Positions 1-8,577 of a stretch of 44,275 bases of DNA are shown one piece after another. The stretch's first letter is position 1, and each line of letters opens with the position of its first letter. The notes under the pieces are model-generated. The model was not told where the DNA came from, searched no databases, and saw only the letters and a list, made by a program, of their open reading frames with translations. Both the position numbers and the translations under genes were made by a program. The DNA comes from Comamonadaceae bacterium (lineage in GTDB: Bacteria; Pseudomonadota; Gammaproteobacteria; Burkholderiales; Burkholderiaceae_C): assembly GCA_947449895.1 (NCBI GenBank), contig CANFSO010000005.1:1-44275 (forward strand), read 5' to 3'.

Positions 1-626
1 AAATTCATGTCATGCTCAATCACGATGACGGAGCGGTTTTTGCAGATGCGCTGCAACAATTCGGCGGTCAGTTCGCGCTCACGGGCACTCATGCCGGCAA
101 TCGGCTCGTCGAGCAGCAGCAGTTCCGGGTCTTGCATCAGCAGCATGCCGATTTCAAGCCACTGTTTTTGGCCGTGACTCAGCAGGCCAGCCTCGGTGTC
201 CAACTTGTCGGCCAAATGAATATCCTGCGCCACCATCTTGACGCGGTCCATCACGTCGTCGGTGCATTTGAAAGCCAGCGCCCCCATGACAGATCGTCCC
301 TTGGGATACGAGACTTCCAGGTTCTGAAAGACACTCAGGTTCTCGTAGATCGAAGGGGTCTGAAACTTGCGACCGATGCCCAGCCGAACGCGCTGGAATT
401 CCGCCATCTTGGTCAGCTCGGTGTTCTTGAATTTGATGCTGCCGGATGCCGCTTTAGTTTTGCCGCAGATCAAGTCCAACAGCGTGGTTTTGCCCGCACC
501 GTTGGGGCCGATGATGACCCGCAACTCGTTTTTGTCGATGTACAGCGTCAAGGCATCGATCGCCTTGAAGCCATCGAAGGAGACCGTCAGGTCTTCAATG
601 GCCAGCGCGAAGTCTGTGTTGCTCAT
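1..626 (-). CDS. urtD: Urea ABC transporter ATP-binding protein UrtD (partial, C-terminus outside window)
   Basis: This is one of the two ATPases that power the UrtABCDE urea importer at the inner membrane. The visible part shows the Walker A motif GPNGAGKTT, the ABC signature LSHGQ and the Walker B stretch LLLLDEP, followed by the switch histidine in EHDMN, where the window ends. The order matches branched-chain amino acid/urea (LivG-like) ATPases. The ATG at 624-626 overlaps the urtC stop as ATGA, so translation of the two is probably coupled. The assignment to UrtD rather than LivG rests mainly on the urtABC context. The final helices and urtE would lie beyond base 1. Confidence 0.95.
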   Translation of the reverse strand, partial: MSNTDFALAIEDLTVSFDGFKAIDALTLYIDKNELRVIIGPNGAGKTTLLDLICGKTKAASGSIKFKNTELTKMAEFQRVRLGIGRKFQTPSIYENLSVFQNLEVSYPKGRSVMGALAFKCTDDVMDRVKMVAQDIHLADKLDTEAGLLSHGQKQWLEIGMLLMQDPELLLLDEPIAGMSARERELTAELLQRICKNRSVIVIEHDMN

Positions 627-1756
627 GGCTTGGCTTTCTGGTTCAGGCTAGTTGTTCGCGGATGCCGGGTGGCCGCTTGACGACATTTGTTCCACCATGG
701 CACCACGTGATCGACCCACACACCCGCCAGCCCCATCGGGAAGGCCATGGTGACGCCAATGAACATGGCCGCCATCAAAAAGAGCCACAGGTCAGGAAAG
801 CTTTCTGAGAAAAAAGTCTTGCCGGCGTTCACCAGCAGCGTGCCGTAGACCGCACCCACCAGGCTCATGCGCCCGCCTACGGCGGCGTAGATGATCATTT
901 CGATCGACGGCACGATGCCGACGAAGCTGGGCGACATGAAGCCGACCTGCAAGGAAAACAGGGCGCCACCAATGCCGGACAGGGCAGCGGCGAGGCAGAA
1001 GGTGAAGATGCGAAAGTTAGCCACGTCGTAACCCGAGAAACGGACCCGGTCTTCTTTGTCGCGCATCGCCAGCAGCAAGGTGCCGGCTTTGCCGGTCTGG
1101 ATCCAGCGGCACAACACGATGCTGGCGATCAACAGCGCGACGCAGATGTAATACAAGATGTATTTGGCTGAATCGGTGCGCGTGTCCCAGCCGAGCACGG
1201 TCTTCAAGTCTGTCATGCCATTGACCCCGCCGGTGTAGCCCTGCTGGCCGATGATCAAGACCGTGACAATCAGCGCGACTGCCTGGGTGATGATGGCGAA
1301 ATACACACCGCCCACGCGGCGTTTGAACATGGCATAACTGACGATCCAGGCCAATAACGACGGCACCGCGACGACCGCGATCAGTGTCAGCGGCAGGCTC
1401 TTGAAGGGCAGCCAGAAAGCTGGCAACTCGGTCAATTGATTCCAATCCATAAAGTCAGGAATGCCAGGCGTCGACTGAATTTTGGTGCTGATCGGGTCGC
1501 TGGCTTCGAGCTTGAGAAACATGGCCATCGCGTAGCCACCGAGGCCAAAGAAAACGCCTTGACCAAGACTCAGCACGCCGCCGTAACCCCAGACCATCAC
1601 CAACCCGATGGCGACAAAAGCATAGGTCAGGTATTTGCCGACTAAATTCAGGCGAAAGATGTCCAGCGTGAGTGGGAAAACCACCGCCAGCAACACGGTG
1701 AGCAGCAGCAGGCTGGCCAACTGGTAGCGCTTGATCAGGGCTTTGATGTCATTCAT
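623..1756 (-). CDS. urtC: Urea ABC transporter permease UrtC
   Basis: This is an inner-membrane permease of the LivM/UrtC family (377 residues) with multiple hydrophobic segments; it would pair with UrtB to form the urea channel. I chose the ATG at 1754-1756, where the protein begins MNDIKALIKRYQ and runs straight into the first membrane segment. A longer reading from 1810 adds 18 polar residues and would overlap urtB. The chosen start leaves a 31-base gap after urtB. The stop overlaps the urtD start by four bases. The family match is clear and the urea specificity comes from context. Confidence 0.94.
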   Translation of the reverse strand: MNDIKALIKRYQLASLLLLTVLLAVVFPLTLDIFRLNLVGKYLTYAFVAIGLVMVWGYGGVLSLGQGVFFGLGGYAMAMFLKLEASDPISTKIQSTPGIPDFMDWNQLTELPAFWLPFKSLPLTLIAVVAVPSLLAWIVSYAMFKRRVGGVYFAIITQAVALIVTVLIIGQQGYTGGVNGMTDLKTVLGWDTRTDSAKYILYYICVALLIASIVLCRWIQTGKAGTLLLAMRDKEDRVRFSGYDVANFRIFTFCLAAALSGIGGALFSLQVGFMSPSFVGIVPSIEMIIYAAVGGRMSLVGAVYGTLLVNAGKTFFSESFPDLWLFLMAAMFIGVTMAFPMGLAGVWVDHVVPWWNKCRQAATRHPRTTSLNQKAKP

Positions 1757-1787
1757 GGCGTAGTGTTCCGTTGTGGAGTGATGGCAA

Positions 1788-2702
1788 TCAACGCCGTACC
1801 TTGCTGGCAAAAAGTCCTTGCGGCCGGATCATCAGGATCAGCACTACCAGAGACAGCGTGATCACTTTGGCCATGGAGCCCGAGAGGAAAAATTCGGTGA
1901 TCGATTGGGTTTGTGCAATCCCAAAAGCCGACACCACGGTGCCCAGCAAGCTGGCTGCGCCGCCAAAGGTGACGACCAAAAACGAATCGACGATGTAGAG
2001 CGAGCCCGAGGTCGGACCGGTCGAGCCGATCGTCGTGAAGGCCGCACCGGCCATGCCGGCAATGCCGCAGCCGATGGCAAATGTCAGTCGGTCGGTCTTT
2101 TGCGTGTTGATGCCGATGGCATTGGCCATCGTGCGGTTGCTCACCGTGGCGCGCACCCTCAAACCCCAGCGGCTTTTGGCCAGGGCAATCAGGACGCCGC
2201 AGGTCACAACGGTGGTCAGGCCCAGCACAAACATGCCGTTGATCGGGATGTCCAGTCCAGGCGCAGGCGCCCAGGAACCGAGTAGCCAGTCGGGCAGTGT
2301 CGGGCTGACTTCTTTGGGTCCGATGAAAGTCCTAAAGGACTGTTGCATGGCGAGGCTAACGCCCCAAGTTGCTAGCAAAGTGTCCAGAGGACGTTTATAG
2401 AGATGGCGAATCAAGCCCCACTCGACCAGCCAGCCTAGTCCAAAAGCAAAGGCGAAGGCTAGCAAGATTGAAATCGGGAAATAAATATTGTGCAATTGCG
2501 GCGCGTACTTTTCGGCCAGCGTCGAGCCCAGAAAGATCGTGTAAGCGCCAATGGTCATGAACTCGCCATGCGCCATGTTGATGACCCCCATCTGGCCAAA
2601 AATAATGGCCAAACCCAGACCCATTAATAGGAGCACTGCAAAAAGGCTCAAGCCTGCAAAGCCCTGCATCAGGCCGATGTTAAGTAGCTCGGAAAAGGTC
2701 AT
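1788..2702 (-). CDS. urtB: Urea ABC transporter permease UrtB
   Basis: This is a LivH/UrtB-type inner-membrane permease (304 residues) that would form a heterodimer with UrtC. The N-terminus reads MTFSELLNIGLMQG, followed by alternating hydrophobic helices and the conserved GQMGVINMAHGEF region typical of LivH-like proteins. Some UrtB proteins carry an extra N-terminal region of roughly 200 residues; this one is the short form. It follows urtA after 58 bases that hold a very stable hairpin, which may lower its expression relative to urtA. Confidence 0.94.
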   Translation of the reverse strand: MTFSELLNIGLMQGFAGLSLFAVLLLMGLGLAIIFGQMGVINMAHGEFMTIGAYTIFLGSTLAEKYAPQLHNIYFPISILLAFAFAFGLGWLVEWGLIRHLYKRPLDTLLATWGVSLAMQQSFRTFIGPKEVSPTLPDWLLGSWAPAPGLDIPINGMFVLGLTTVVTCGVLIALAKSRWGLRVRATVSNRTMANAIGINTQKTDRLTFAIGCGIAGMAGAAFTTIGSTGPTSGSLYIVDSFLVVTFGGAASLLGTVVSAFGIAQTQSITEFFLSGSMAKVITLSLVVLILMIRPQGLFASKVRR

Positions 2703-2732
2703 GTTCTGCTCGCTCAGTCAGGCTGCTAGGGG

Positions 2733-2754
2733 CGGACCCGGCGAACCGGGTCCG
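2733..2754 (-). promoter_or_regulatory. Stable intercistronic UUCG-type hairpin between urtA and urtB
   Basis: Read on the minus (mRNA) strand, a perfect nine-base stem CGGACCCGG/CCGGGTCCG encloses a TTCG tetraloop. UUCG loops closed by C-G or G-C pairs are unusually stable. No T-run follows on the minus strand, so it does not look like a simple intrinsic terminator. I infer that it stabilises the 3' end of urtA mRNA, or partly attenuates transcription, so that the binding protein is made in excess over the permeases. Confidence 0.75.
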
Positions 2755-2760
2755 ATGAGA

Positions 2761-4026
2761 TTACTGGTAGCCTTTTGGAAATGGATCTGGTTTGATCAGC
2801 TCAGGTGATTCAGCGACAACTTTGAAGGTGCCGTTGAGCTGCCCTTGCGCAATCCGCGATTTGCTCCACAGGTGATGGTTGGGGTCCAGCTTGACGTAGC
2901 CCTCAGGCGCCGTTTTGAGCTCGATGGTGCCGGTCTCAGAAGCGGCGACGACCTTGTTGACATCAAAGCTGCCGGCTTTCTCAACAGCCGCTTTCCACAA
3001 CCAAGGGCCGAGGTAACCGGCTTGCGTCACGTCGCCGATCACCGAATCTTTCCCGTACTTGGCCTTGAACGCAGCCACAAATTTCTTGTTGTTGTCGTTT
3101 TCGAGCGTCTGGAAATACTTCATCGACGAGTAGAAACCGGCAAAATTCTCGCCGCCCACGCCGGTCATTTCGTCTTCCGTCACGGCCAATGTGACCAGCA
3201 GTTGCTTGTCACCGGTGATGCCGGCTGCCTTCAGTGCCTTGTAGAACGCGACGTTGGAGCCACCCACCACGGCTGCATAGATACAGTCTGGCTTTTGCAG
3301 CTTGATCTTGTTCATCAAAGAGCCGAAGTTGGTGCTTCCCAGTGGGTAGTACTCCTCGCCGACGATCTTGCCTTTTTGGAAGTTTTCGACGTGCTTGCGC
3401 GCGATTTTCATCGACGTGCGCGGCCAGATGTAGTCGGAGCCGATCAAGAAGAAGGTCTTGGCTTTCTTCTCTTTTTGTGCCCAGTCCAGGCTGAAGAGAA
3501 TCTGCTGCGTGGCTTCTTGGCCTGTGTAAATCACGTTCTTGCTCTGCTCCAAGCCTTCATAGAAGGTCGGGTAGTACAGCAGACCGTTTTCCTTTTCGAA
3601 CACTGGCAGGACGGCTTTGCGTGAGGCAGACGTCCAGCAACCGAAGACGGCAGCCACGTGGTCGTTGACCAGCAACTTTTTGCTTTTCTCTGCAAATGTC
3701 GGCCAGTCGGAGGCGCCATCTTCTTTGATGACCTTGATCTTGCGACCCAAAATGCCGCCCATGGCATTGATCTGGTCGATGGCCAGTTGCTCGGCCTGAA
3801 TCGAACCGGTCTCCGAAATCGCCATCGTGCCGGTAGAAGAATGCAGCTGACCGACGATCACTTCAGTGTCTGTGACGGCCAGTTTGGTGGTGTTGACCTT
3901 GGCTGTTGGTAAGTTTTGTGCTTGCGCCCAGACTGGCAGACCAGCCAGGGGGACGGCGGCAGCCATGCCTTGCATCAGGCGGCGGCGGTTGATGTGTGAA
4001 GGGTGATCGCGATCGTCATTGGACAT
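2761..4026 (-). CDS. urtA: Urea ABC transporter substrate-binding protein UrtA
   Basis: This periplasmic receptor delivers urea to the UrtBC channel. The 421-residue protein starts with a twin-arginine-like leader (NRRRLMQG followed by a hydrophobic stretch and an A-Q-A cleavage region), so it may be exported folded by Tat. The mature part carries UrtA-typical stretches, including VGQLHSSTGTMAISE and FGCWTSASRKAVLPVF. An AGGAG ribosome site lies seven bases before the ATG. It is the first gene of urtABCD and faces the sensor kinase gene across 215 bases. Short-chain amides are an alternative ligand, because the FmdD family is close. Confidence 0.95.
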   Translation of the reverse strand: MSNDDRDHPSHINRRRLMQGMAAAVPLAGLPVWAQAQNLPTAKVNTTKLAVTDTEVIVGQLHSSTGTMAISETGSIQAEQLAIDQINAMGGILGRKIKVIKEDGASDWPTFAEKSKKLLVNDHVAAVFGCWTSASRKAVLPVFEKENGLLYYPTFYEGLEQSKNVIYTGQEATQQILFSLDWAQKEKKAKTFFLIGSDYIWPRTSMKIARKHVENFQKGKIVGEEYYPLGSTNFGSLMNKIKLQKPDCIYAAVVGGSNVAFYKALKAAGITGDKQLLVTLAVTEDEMTGVGGENFAGFYSSMKYFQTLENDNNKKFVAAFKAKYGKDSVIGDVTQAGYLGPWLWKAAVEKAGSFDVNKVVAASETGTIELKTAPEGYVKLDPNHHLWSKSRIAQGQLNGTFKVVAESPELIKPDPFPKGYQ

Positions 4027-4161
4027 GCTGGGGCTCCTGTGGTTGATAAAAAGTGAAGTGTTGAATAACTGTTTTGCTGAGATCGATCATCTGCACAAGA
4101 CTGTGTAGTCCCTATACGTCAATCAACGTAGTCACCTGACCTGCCGTCATGCACCAAATGC

Positions 4162-4177
4162 AGGCACACTTCTTGCG
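4162..4177 (+). promoter_or_regulatory. Sigma-54 (RpoN) promoter for the sensor kinase gene
   Basis: The sequence GGCACACTTCTTGC has the -24 GG at 4163-4164 and the -12 GC at 4175-4176, with exactly the spacing of the RpoN consensus TGGCACG-N4-TTGCA. The predicted start of transcription is near 4188. A perfect NtrC-like half site TGCACC lies just upstream at 4150-4155, and an imperfect dyad TGCACA-N4-TGTGTA at 4092-4107. Nitrogen control would fit a regulator of urea uptake. No transcript evidence is available. Confidence 0.6.
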
Positions 4178-4241
4178 CTGCATATTTGCAACTTATTGTT
4201 GGATTTGCGGCCGCTGTGCGACCGCCAGACGGAGAGCGTCC

Positions 4242-7200
4242 TTGACCATTGCCACACAAAAAATATTTCGCATACGCCGCGAATACAACGCGTGGGTCGC
4301 CGACGAATCGCTGGAAGATTACGCTTTGCGCTACACGCCACGCGGTTTTCGCAAGTGGTCTGAATGGCGCGTCGGCAACACCGCCTTTGGTGCGGTGTCC
4401 TTCCTTGCGTTGGAGGCCATTGGCGGCGCGATCGCGCTGAACTACGGCTTTACCAACGCGCTTTGGGCCATCATCTTGGTCGGGCTGGTCACCTTTCTGA
4501 CGGGTCTTCCCATCAGCTATTACGCCGCCCGTTATGGCGTCGACATGGACCTGCTGACCCGTGGTGCAGGTTTTGGCTATCTGGGTTCAACCATTACTTC
4601 GCTGATCTACGCGAGTTTTACCTTCATCTTTTTCGCGCTGGAGGCGGCCATCATGGCGTTGGCGCTGCAGATGTACCTCGACATCCCGATCGCCTGGTGT
4701 TACGTGATCAGCGCCCTGATGATCGTGCCTCTGGTGATTCGCGGTATCACCCTGATCTCGCGGCTGCAGATGTGGACACAGCCACTCTGGGGCGTGCTGC
4801 TGCTGCTGCCTTACCTTGCGGTACTCTGGAGAAATCCGCAGGCATTTTCAGATTTCACCGGGCTGGTGGGTCACACCTCTGGCAGCAGCGAGTTCGATCC
4901 GCTCATGTTCGGTGCGGCGACCACAGTGGCCTTTTCTCTGGTGGTGCAGATTGGCGAGCAAGTGGATTTTTTGCGTTTTTTACCCGAAAAGACGAACGCC
5001 AATCGCAAGCGCTGGTGGGCAGCGGTGCTGATGGCCGGGCCCGGCTGGATTGTGCTGGGCATGCTGAAAATGTTGGGTGGTGCATTTTTGGCTTTTTTAG
5101 TCTTGCAGCATGGGGCTTCGGCGTCCAAGGCCATGGAGCCGACGCAGATGTACCTGGCCGGCTTTGCCTATGTGTTCACCGACCCGGCTTGGGTGCTGGC
5201 AGCAACGGTGTTGTTCGTGGTCTTGTCACAGATGAAGATCAACCTCACCAACGCCTATGCCGGCTCGCTGGCGTGGTCTAACTTTTTTGCGCGTCTGACA
5301 CACAGCCACCCGGGTCGCGTGGTCTGGCTGGTGTTCAACGTGGCTATCGCTTTGCTGCTGATGTCGCTGGGGGTTTTTTCCGCGCTGGAAAAAGTCTTGG
5401 GGCTGTACAGCAATGTGGCTATCGCCTGGGTCGGCGCGTTGGTGGCTGACCTCGTCATCAACAAACCGTTGGGCCTGAGCCCACGCGGCATTGAGTTCAA
5501 ACGAGCGCATTTGTACGACATCAACCCAGTGGGTCTGGGCTCGATGCTGCTGGCTGCGACGCTGGCCGTGGTCGTCTACACCGGTGTCTTGGGGCCACTG
5601 GCGGCGGCTTTTTCGCCCTTCATTGCGCTCGCCACAGCCCTGGTGTTGTCGCCCTTGCTGGCCTGGCTCACGCAGGGGCGGTATTACATCGCCCGGCAAC
5701 CGAAAACGATGGGCACGCCCGGCCAAATGGTCAAGTGCCATGTGTGTGAAAACGCCTTCGAGGCAGAAGACATGGCGAGCTGCCCGGTTTACAGCGCGCC
5801 CATTTGCTCTTTGTGCTGTACCTTGGAGTCGCGCTGCCACGATCGTTGCAAAACCAATTCACGCGCGGCCGAGCAGGCCGAGCAGTTCCTCCGCACGCTG
5901 CTGCCTAGCGCTTTGTCAAGCCGAGTGAATTTTCGGGTCGGCCATTTCATCGTCGTTTCCTTGTCTTTGTGCGCAGTTCTCGCCACCGTGATGGGCATGA
6001 TTTACACCCAGGAAACGGCTCAATTCTTGATCGGCGATCCCTCGACTGTGCTGCGCTCGGCCTTCGTCAAGGTGTTCGCCATGCTGTTGCTGATCGTCGC
6101 GGTCTGCAGCTGGTGGGTGGTGCTGGGAAGCGAAAGCCGGCGCATGGCGCAAGATGACTCGAACCGGCAAAACCAGCTGCTGTCGCTCGAGATAGAAGCG
6201 CACCAGCGCACCGATGCAGCCCTGCAGTCGGCCAAAGAGTTGGCCGAGTCAGCCAACCAAGCCAAGACGCGCTATGTGACCGGCATGACGCATGAACTGC
6301 GCACGCCGCTCAACAGCATCCTTGGCTACTCGCAAATCTTGCTGAAGAACGAAGCGTTGCTCAACATGCCGCGCGAAGCGGTGCAAACCATCCAGCGCAG
6401 CGGCGAGCACTTGCTGCAACTGGTGGACGGACTGCTCGACTTGGCGCGCATCGAGGCTGGGCGCTTGCGTTTGGAGCCAACGCCCGTGCCGCTGCCGGAT
6501 TTCTTGGAGGGTCTGGTGAGTATGGTTCGACCGCAGGCCGAAGCCAAAGGCGTGGACTTTATCTATACCCACAGCGGCCGTATGCCGGCATGGGTACAAG
6601 CCGACGCCAAGCGGCTGCGCCAGATCATCATCAATCTGCTCAGCAATGCGGTGCGCTTCACGGACGCCGGCAGAGTGACGCTGCATGTCGACTGCCGGCG
6701 CGAAGTCATTCGCTTCGACGTGGTGGATACCGGCATCGGCATTGCGCCGCAGGACCAGCAGCGCATCTTTCTGCCTTTTGAGCGCGGCGCTGCCGGACGC
6801 CGGCGTGGCTACCCCGGCACCGGACTGGGCCTGACCATCACGGCCTTGTTGACCTCGTTGATGGGTGGTGACTTGTCCCTGCAGAGCGAGCCCAACAAGG
6901 GCAGTACCTTCAGCGTGCGCTTGTATCTGCGCCAGATTGATGACCCGGGACCGCTGGCCGACCCACCTAGCCAAATTGCCGGTTTCTTTGGCAAACGTCG
7001 GACGCTGCTGGTGGTCGACGACCAGCCGGTTCAGCGCCAGATGCTGGCGGGCATGCTGACGCCGCTGGGTTTTGAGATTCATGAAGCGGCCAGCGGCTTT
7101 GAGTGCTTGGACAGCCTGAAAGACGAGGTACCCGATGCCATCCTGCTCGACATCAGCATGGACGATATGGATGGATGGGAGACTGCAATGCAGATCCGCC

Positions 7201-7634
7201 GTCGGGGCTATGACGGCGTGCCCATCATCATGGTGTCAGCCAATGTGTTCGAGAACCAAGTCTCGCGGCTCAAGGCCGCAGGTTGTCAGGCCTTTGTGGC
7301 CAAGCCCGTGCTGGAGTCTGAACTGATGGATGCCCTGCAGCGCCACTTGGGGCTGGAGTGGGTGACGTCGCCGATGTCATCTACGCCCCTGCCACCCAGC
7401 CCGACCGAAGCGTTTGTCACGCTTGTTCAGCTTGACGATGACGCCCGCGCCGAATTGATACGGCTGGTCAGGATGGGCCATGTGCATGGCCTGCACCGGT
7501 TGCTGGACCGGTTCGTGGCGGAAGATCCCGCGTTGGCAGCGACTTGCCTCCAGCTGCGCGCTTTTGTCAACAGCTGCGAACTCGAGTCGCTGCTGGACTG
7601 CTTAACGGAGGACGTTGATGCCAGCGAATCTTGA
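4242..7634 (+). CDS. NCS1 permease-like hybrid sensor histidine kinase/response regulator
   Basis: This is a 1130-residue fusion. Residues about 40-485 are a multi-span region resembling NCS1 cytosine/purine/hydantoin permeases (motif YYAARYGVDMDLLTRGAGFG). A cysteine-rich stretch follows (C499 to C536), then two more membrane helices, a coiled segment, a HisKA domain with H684 in MTHELRTPLN, an HATPase domain (N-box NLLSNAVRF, G-boxes DTGIGI and GTGLGL) and a receiver with D970 in LLDIS. The C-terminal 100 residues are helical and unassigned. I chose TTG at 4242: GGAG sits seven bases upstream, and the sigma-54 promoter makes an ATG at 4149 untenable. The layout recalls CbrA, which fuses an SLC5-type transporter to a kinase. 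I infer that it senses a nitrogen compound and controls urt through the next gene. Confidence 0.9.
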   Translation: MTIATQKIFRIRREYNAWVADESLEDYALRYTPRGFRKWSEWRVGNTAFGAVSFLALEAIGGAIALNYGFTNALWAIILVGLVTFLTGLPISYYAARYGVDMDLLTRGAGFGYLGSTITSLIYASFTFIFFALEAAIMALALQMYLDIPIAWCYVISALMIVPLVIRGITLISRLQMWTQPLWGVLLLLPYLAVLWRNPQAFSDFTGLVGHTSGSSEFDPLMFGAATTVAFSLVVQIGEQVDFLRFLPEKTNANRKRWWAAVLMAGPGWIVLGMLKMLGGAFLAFLVLQHGASASKAMEPTQMYLAGFAYVFTDPAWVLAATVLFVVLSQMKINLTNAYAGSLAWSNFFARLTHSHPGRVVWLVFNVAIALLLMSLGVFSALEKVLGLYSNVAIAWVGALVADLVINKPLGLSPRGIEFKRAHLYDINPVGLGSMLLAATLAVVVYTGVLGPLAAAFSPFIALATALVLSPLLAWLTQGRYYIARQPKTMGTPGQMVKCHVCENAFEAEDMASCPVYSAPICSLCCTLESRCHDRCKTNSRAAEQAEQFLRTLLPSALSSRVNFRVGHFIVVSLSLCAVLATVMGMIYTQETAQFLIGDPSTVLRSAFVKVFAMLLLIVAVCSWWVVLGSESRRMAQDDSNRQNQLLSLEIEAHQRTDAALQSAKELAESANQAKTRYVTGMTHELRTPLNSILGYSQILLKNEALLNMPREAVQTIQRSGEHLLQLVDGLLDLARIEAGRLRLEPTPVPLPDFLEGLVSMVRPQAEAKGVDFIYTHSGRMPAWVQADAKRLRQIIINLLSNAVRFTDAGRVTLHVDCRREVIRFDVVDTGIGIAPQDQQRIFLPFERGAAGRRRGYPGTGLGLTITALLTSLMGGDLSLQSEPNKGSTFSVRLYLRQIDDPGPLADPPSQIAGFFGKRRTLLVVDDQPVQRQMLAGMLTPLGFEIHEAASGFECLDSLKDEVPDAILLDISMDDMDGWETAMQIRRRGYDGVPIIMVSANVFENQVSRLKAAGCQAFVAKPVLESELMDALQRHLGLEWVTSPMSSTPLPPSPTEAFVTLVQLDDDARAELIRLVRMGHVHGLHRLLDRFVAEDPALAATCLQLRAFVNSCELESLLDCLTEDVDASES

Positions 7635-8511
7635 CGCACAACGCCCGGTCGTATTGGTGGTTGACGATGCCCCGAGCAGCCTCGGCATGCTGTGCGATTC
7701 GCTGGAAGGCGAGGGCTATACCGTGTTGGTGGCGCGTGACGGGGACGCCGCCCTGCAGTTGTTGGAACTGGTCGTGCCCGACGCCATCCTGCTCGATGCC
7801 ATCATGCCCGGACTATCGGGTTTTGACACTTGTCGGCAGATCAAGGCCAACTCGGCGTTGGCACATATCCCGGTGATCTTCATGACAGGGCTGTCTGAAA
7901 CCCCGCATGTGCTGGAAGGCTTTGCTTGCGGCGGTGTCGACTATGTGGTCAAGCCCTTGCGCGTGCAGGAGGTGGTGGTGCGGCTACACACCCACACGCG
8001 CAATGCGCGCATGACCCGACTGGCGCGCGAGGCGGTTGATGTGGCTGGTTTCGGTGTGTTGCTGGTCGATGCGCGCGGTCGTGTTGCGTGGCGCTCGCCG
8101 CAGGCTGCGCTCTGGCTGAAAACCATGGATGAAGCCGCAGCGCCAGGATGTTTGCCGCAAGCCATGAATGCAGCCCTGCTGGACGACAGCTCTCCCTTAT
8201 TGCTCAGATCGGGCGGTGTGCAGCTGTCAGTCCGCAACATGGGCCGGGTCGGTATCGGTGAAACCATGCTGCTGCTTGAACAACTCAGCAACAATGCCAG
8301 CGCGCCTTCGCGCTTGACCAACGCTGCGCTGACGCCGCGCGAAACCGAAGTGCTGTCTTGGCTGGCCAAGGGTAAAACCAACCGTGACATTGGCGACATA
8401 CTCGGCATGAGCCACCGCACGGTGAACAAACATTTAGAGCATATTTTTGAAAAACTGGGCGTCGAGACGCGCGCCGCCGCAGCTGCGCTGGCCACCGGGC
8501 ACATGATGTGA
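7618..8511 (+). CDS. LuxR/NarL-type response regulator
   Basis: This 297-residue regulator has an N-terminal receiver domain (acidic pair D16-D17, phospho-acceptor D60 in LLDAIMPG, lysine in VVKPL), a middle region of about 90 residues with a weak PAS-like look, and a C-terminal LuxR helix-turn-helix (LTPRETEVLSWLAKGKTNRDI). The ATG at 7618 has GGAGGA five bases upstream and overlaps the kinase gene by 17 bases, so the pair is translationally coupled. Phosphotransfer from the hybrid kinase and control of the divergent urt operon are inferred from position only. Confidence 0.9.
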   Translation: MPANLDAQRPVVLVVDDAPSSLGMLCDSLEGEGYTVLVARDGDAALQLLELVVPDAILLDAIMPGLSGFDTCRQIKANSALAHIPVIFMTGLSETPHVLEGFACGGVDYVVKPLRVQEVVVRLHTHTRNARMTRLAREAVDVAGFGVLLVDARGRVAWRSPQAALWLKTMDEAAAPGCLPQAMNAALLDDSSPLLLRSGGVQLSVRNMGRVGIGETMLLLEQLSNNASAPSRLTNAALTPRETEVLSWLAKGKTNRDIGDILGMSHRTVNKHLEHIFEKLGVETRAAAAALATGHMM

Positions 8512-8577
8512 GGGCAGCGCAACGCCAGTGCCTTGTTGTGCTTGCCTACAATCATGCAAATTGAAGGAAATTTCCGA

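Noticed and set aside
1-680. 222-codon plus-strand frame at the window start
   Set aside because: It is the antisense of urtD, whose ABC ATPase motifs are unmistakable on the minus strand.
2733-2754. Intrinsic terminator between urtA and urtB
   Set aside because: The stem is strong, but no T-run follows on the minus strand and the operon clearly continues.
4027-4150. Sigma-54 promoter for urtA on the minus strand
   Set aside because: No position has both the -24 GG and the -12 GC at correct spacing; the TGCACA-N4-TGTGTA dyad is kept only as a possible regulator site.
4149-4241. N-terminal extension of the sensor kinase from an ATG at 4149
   Set aside because: It starts upstream of the predicted sigma-54 transcription start, has no ribosome site, and its cysteine- and histidine-rich residues look unlike a protein N-terminus in this family.
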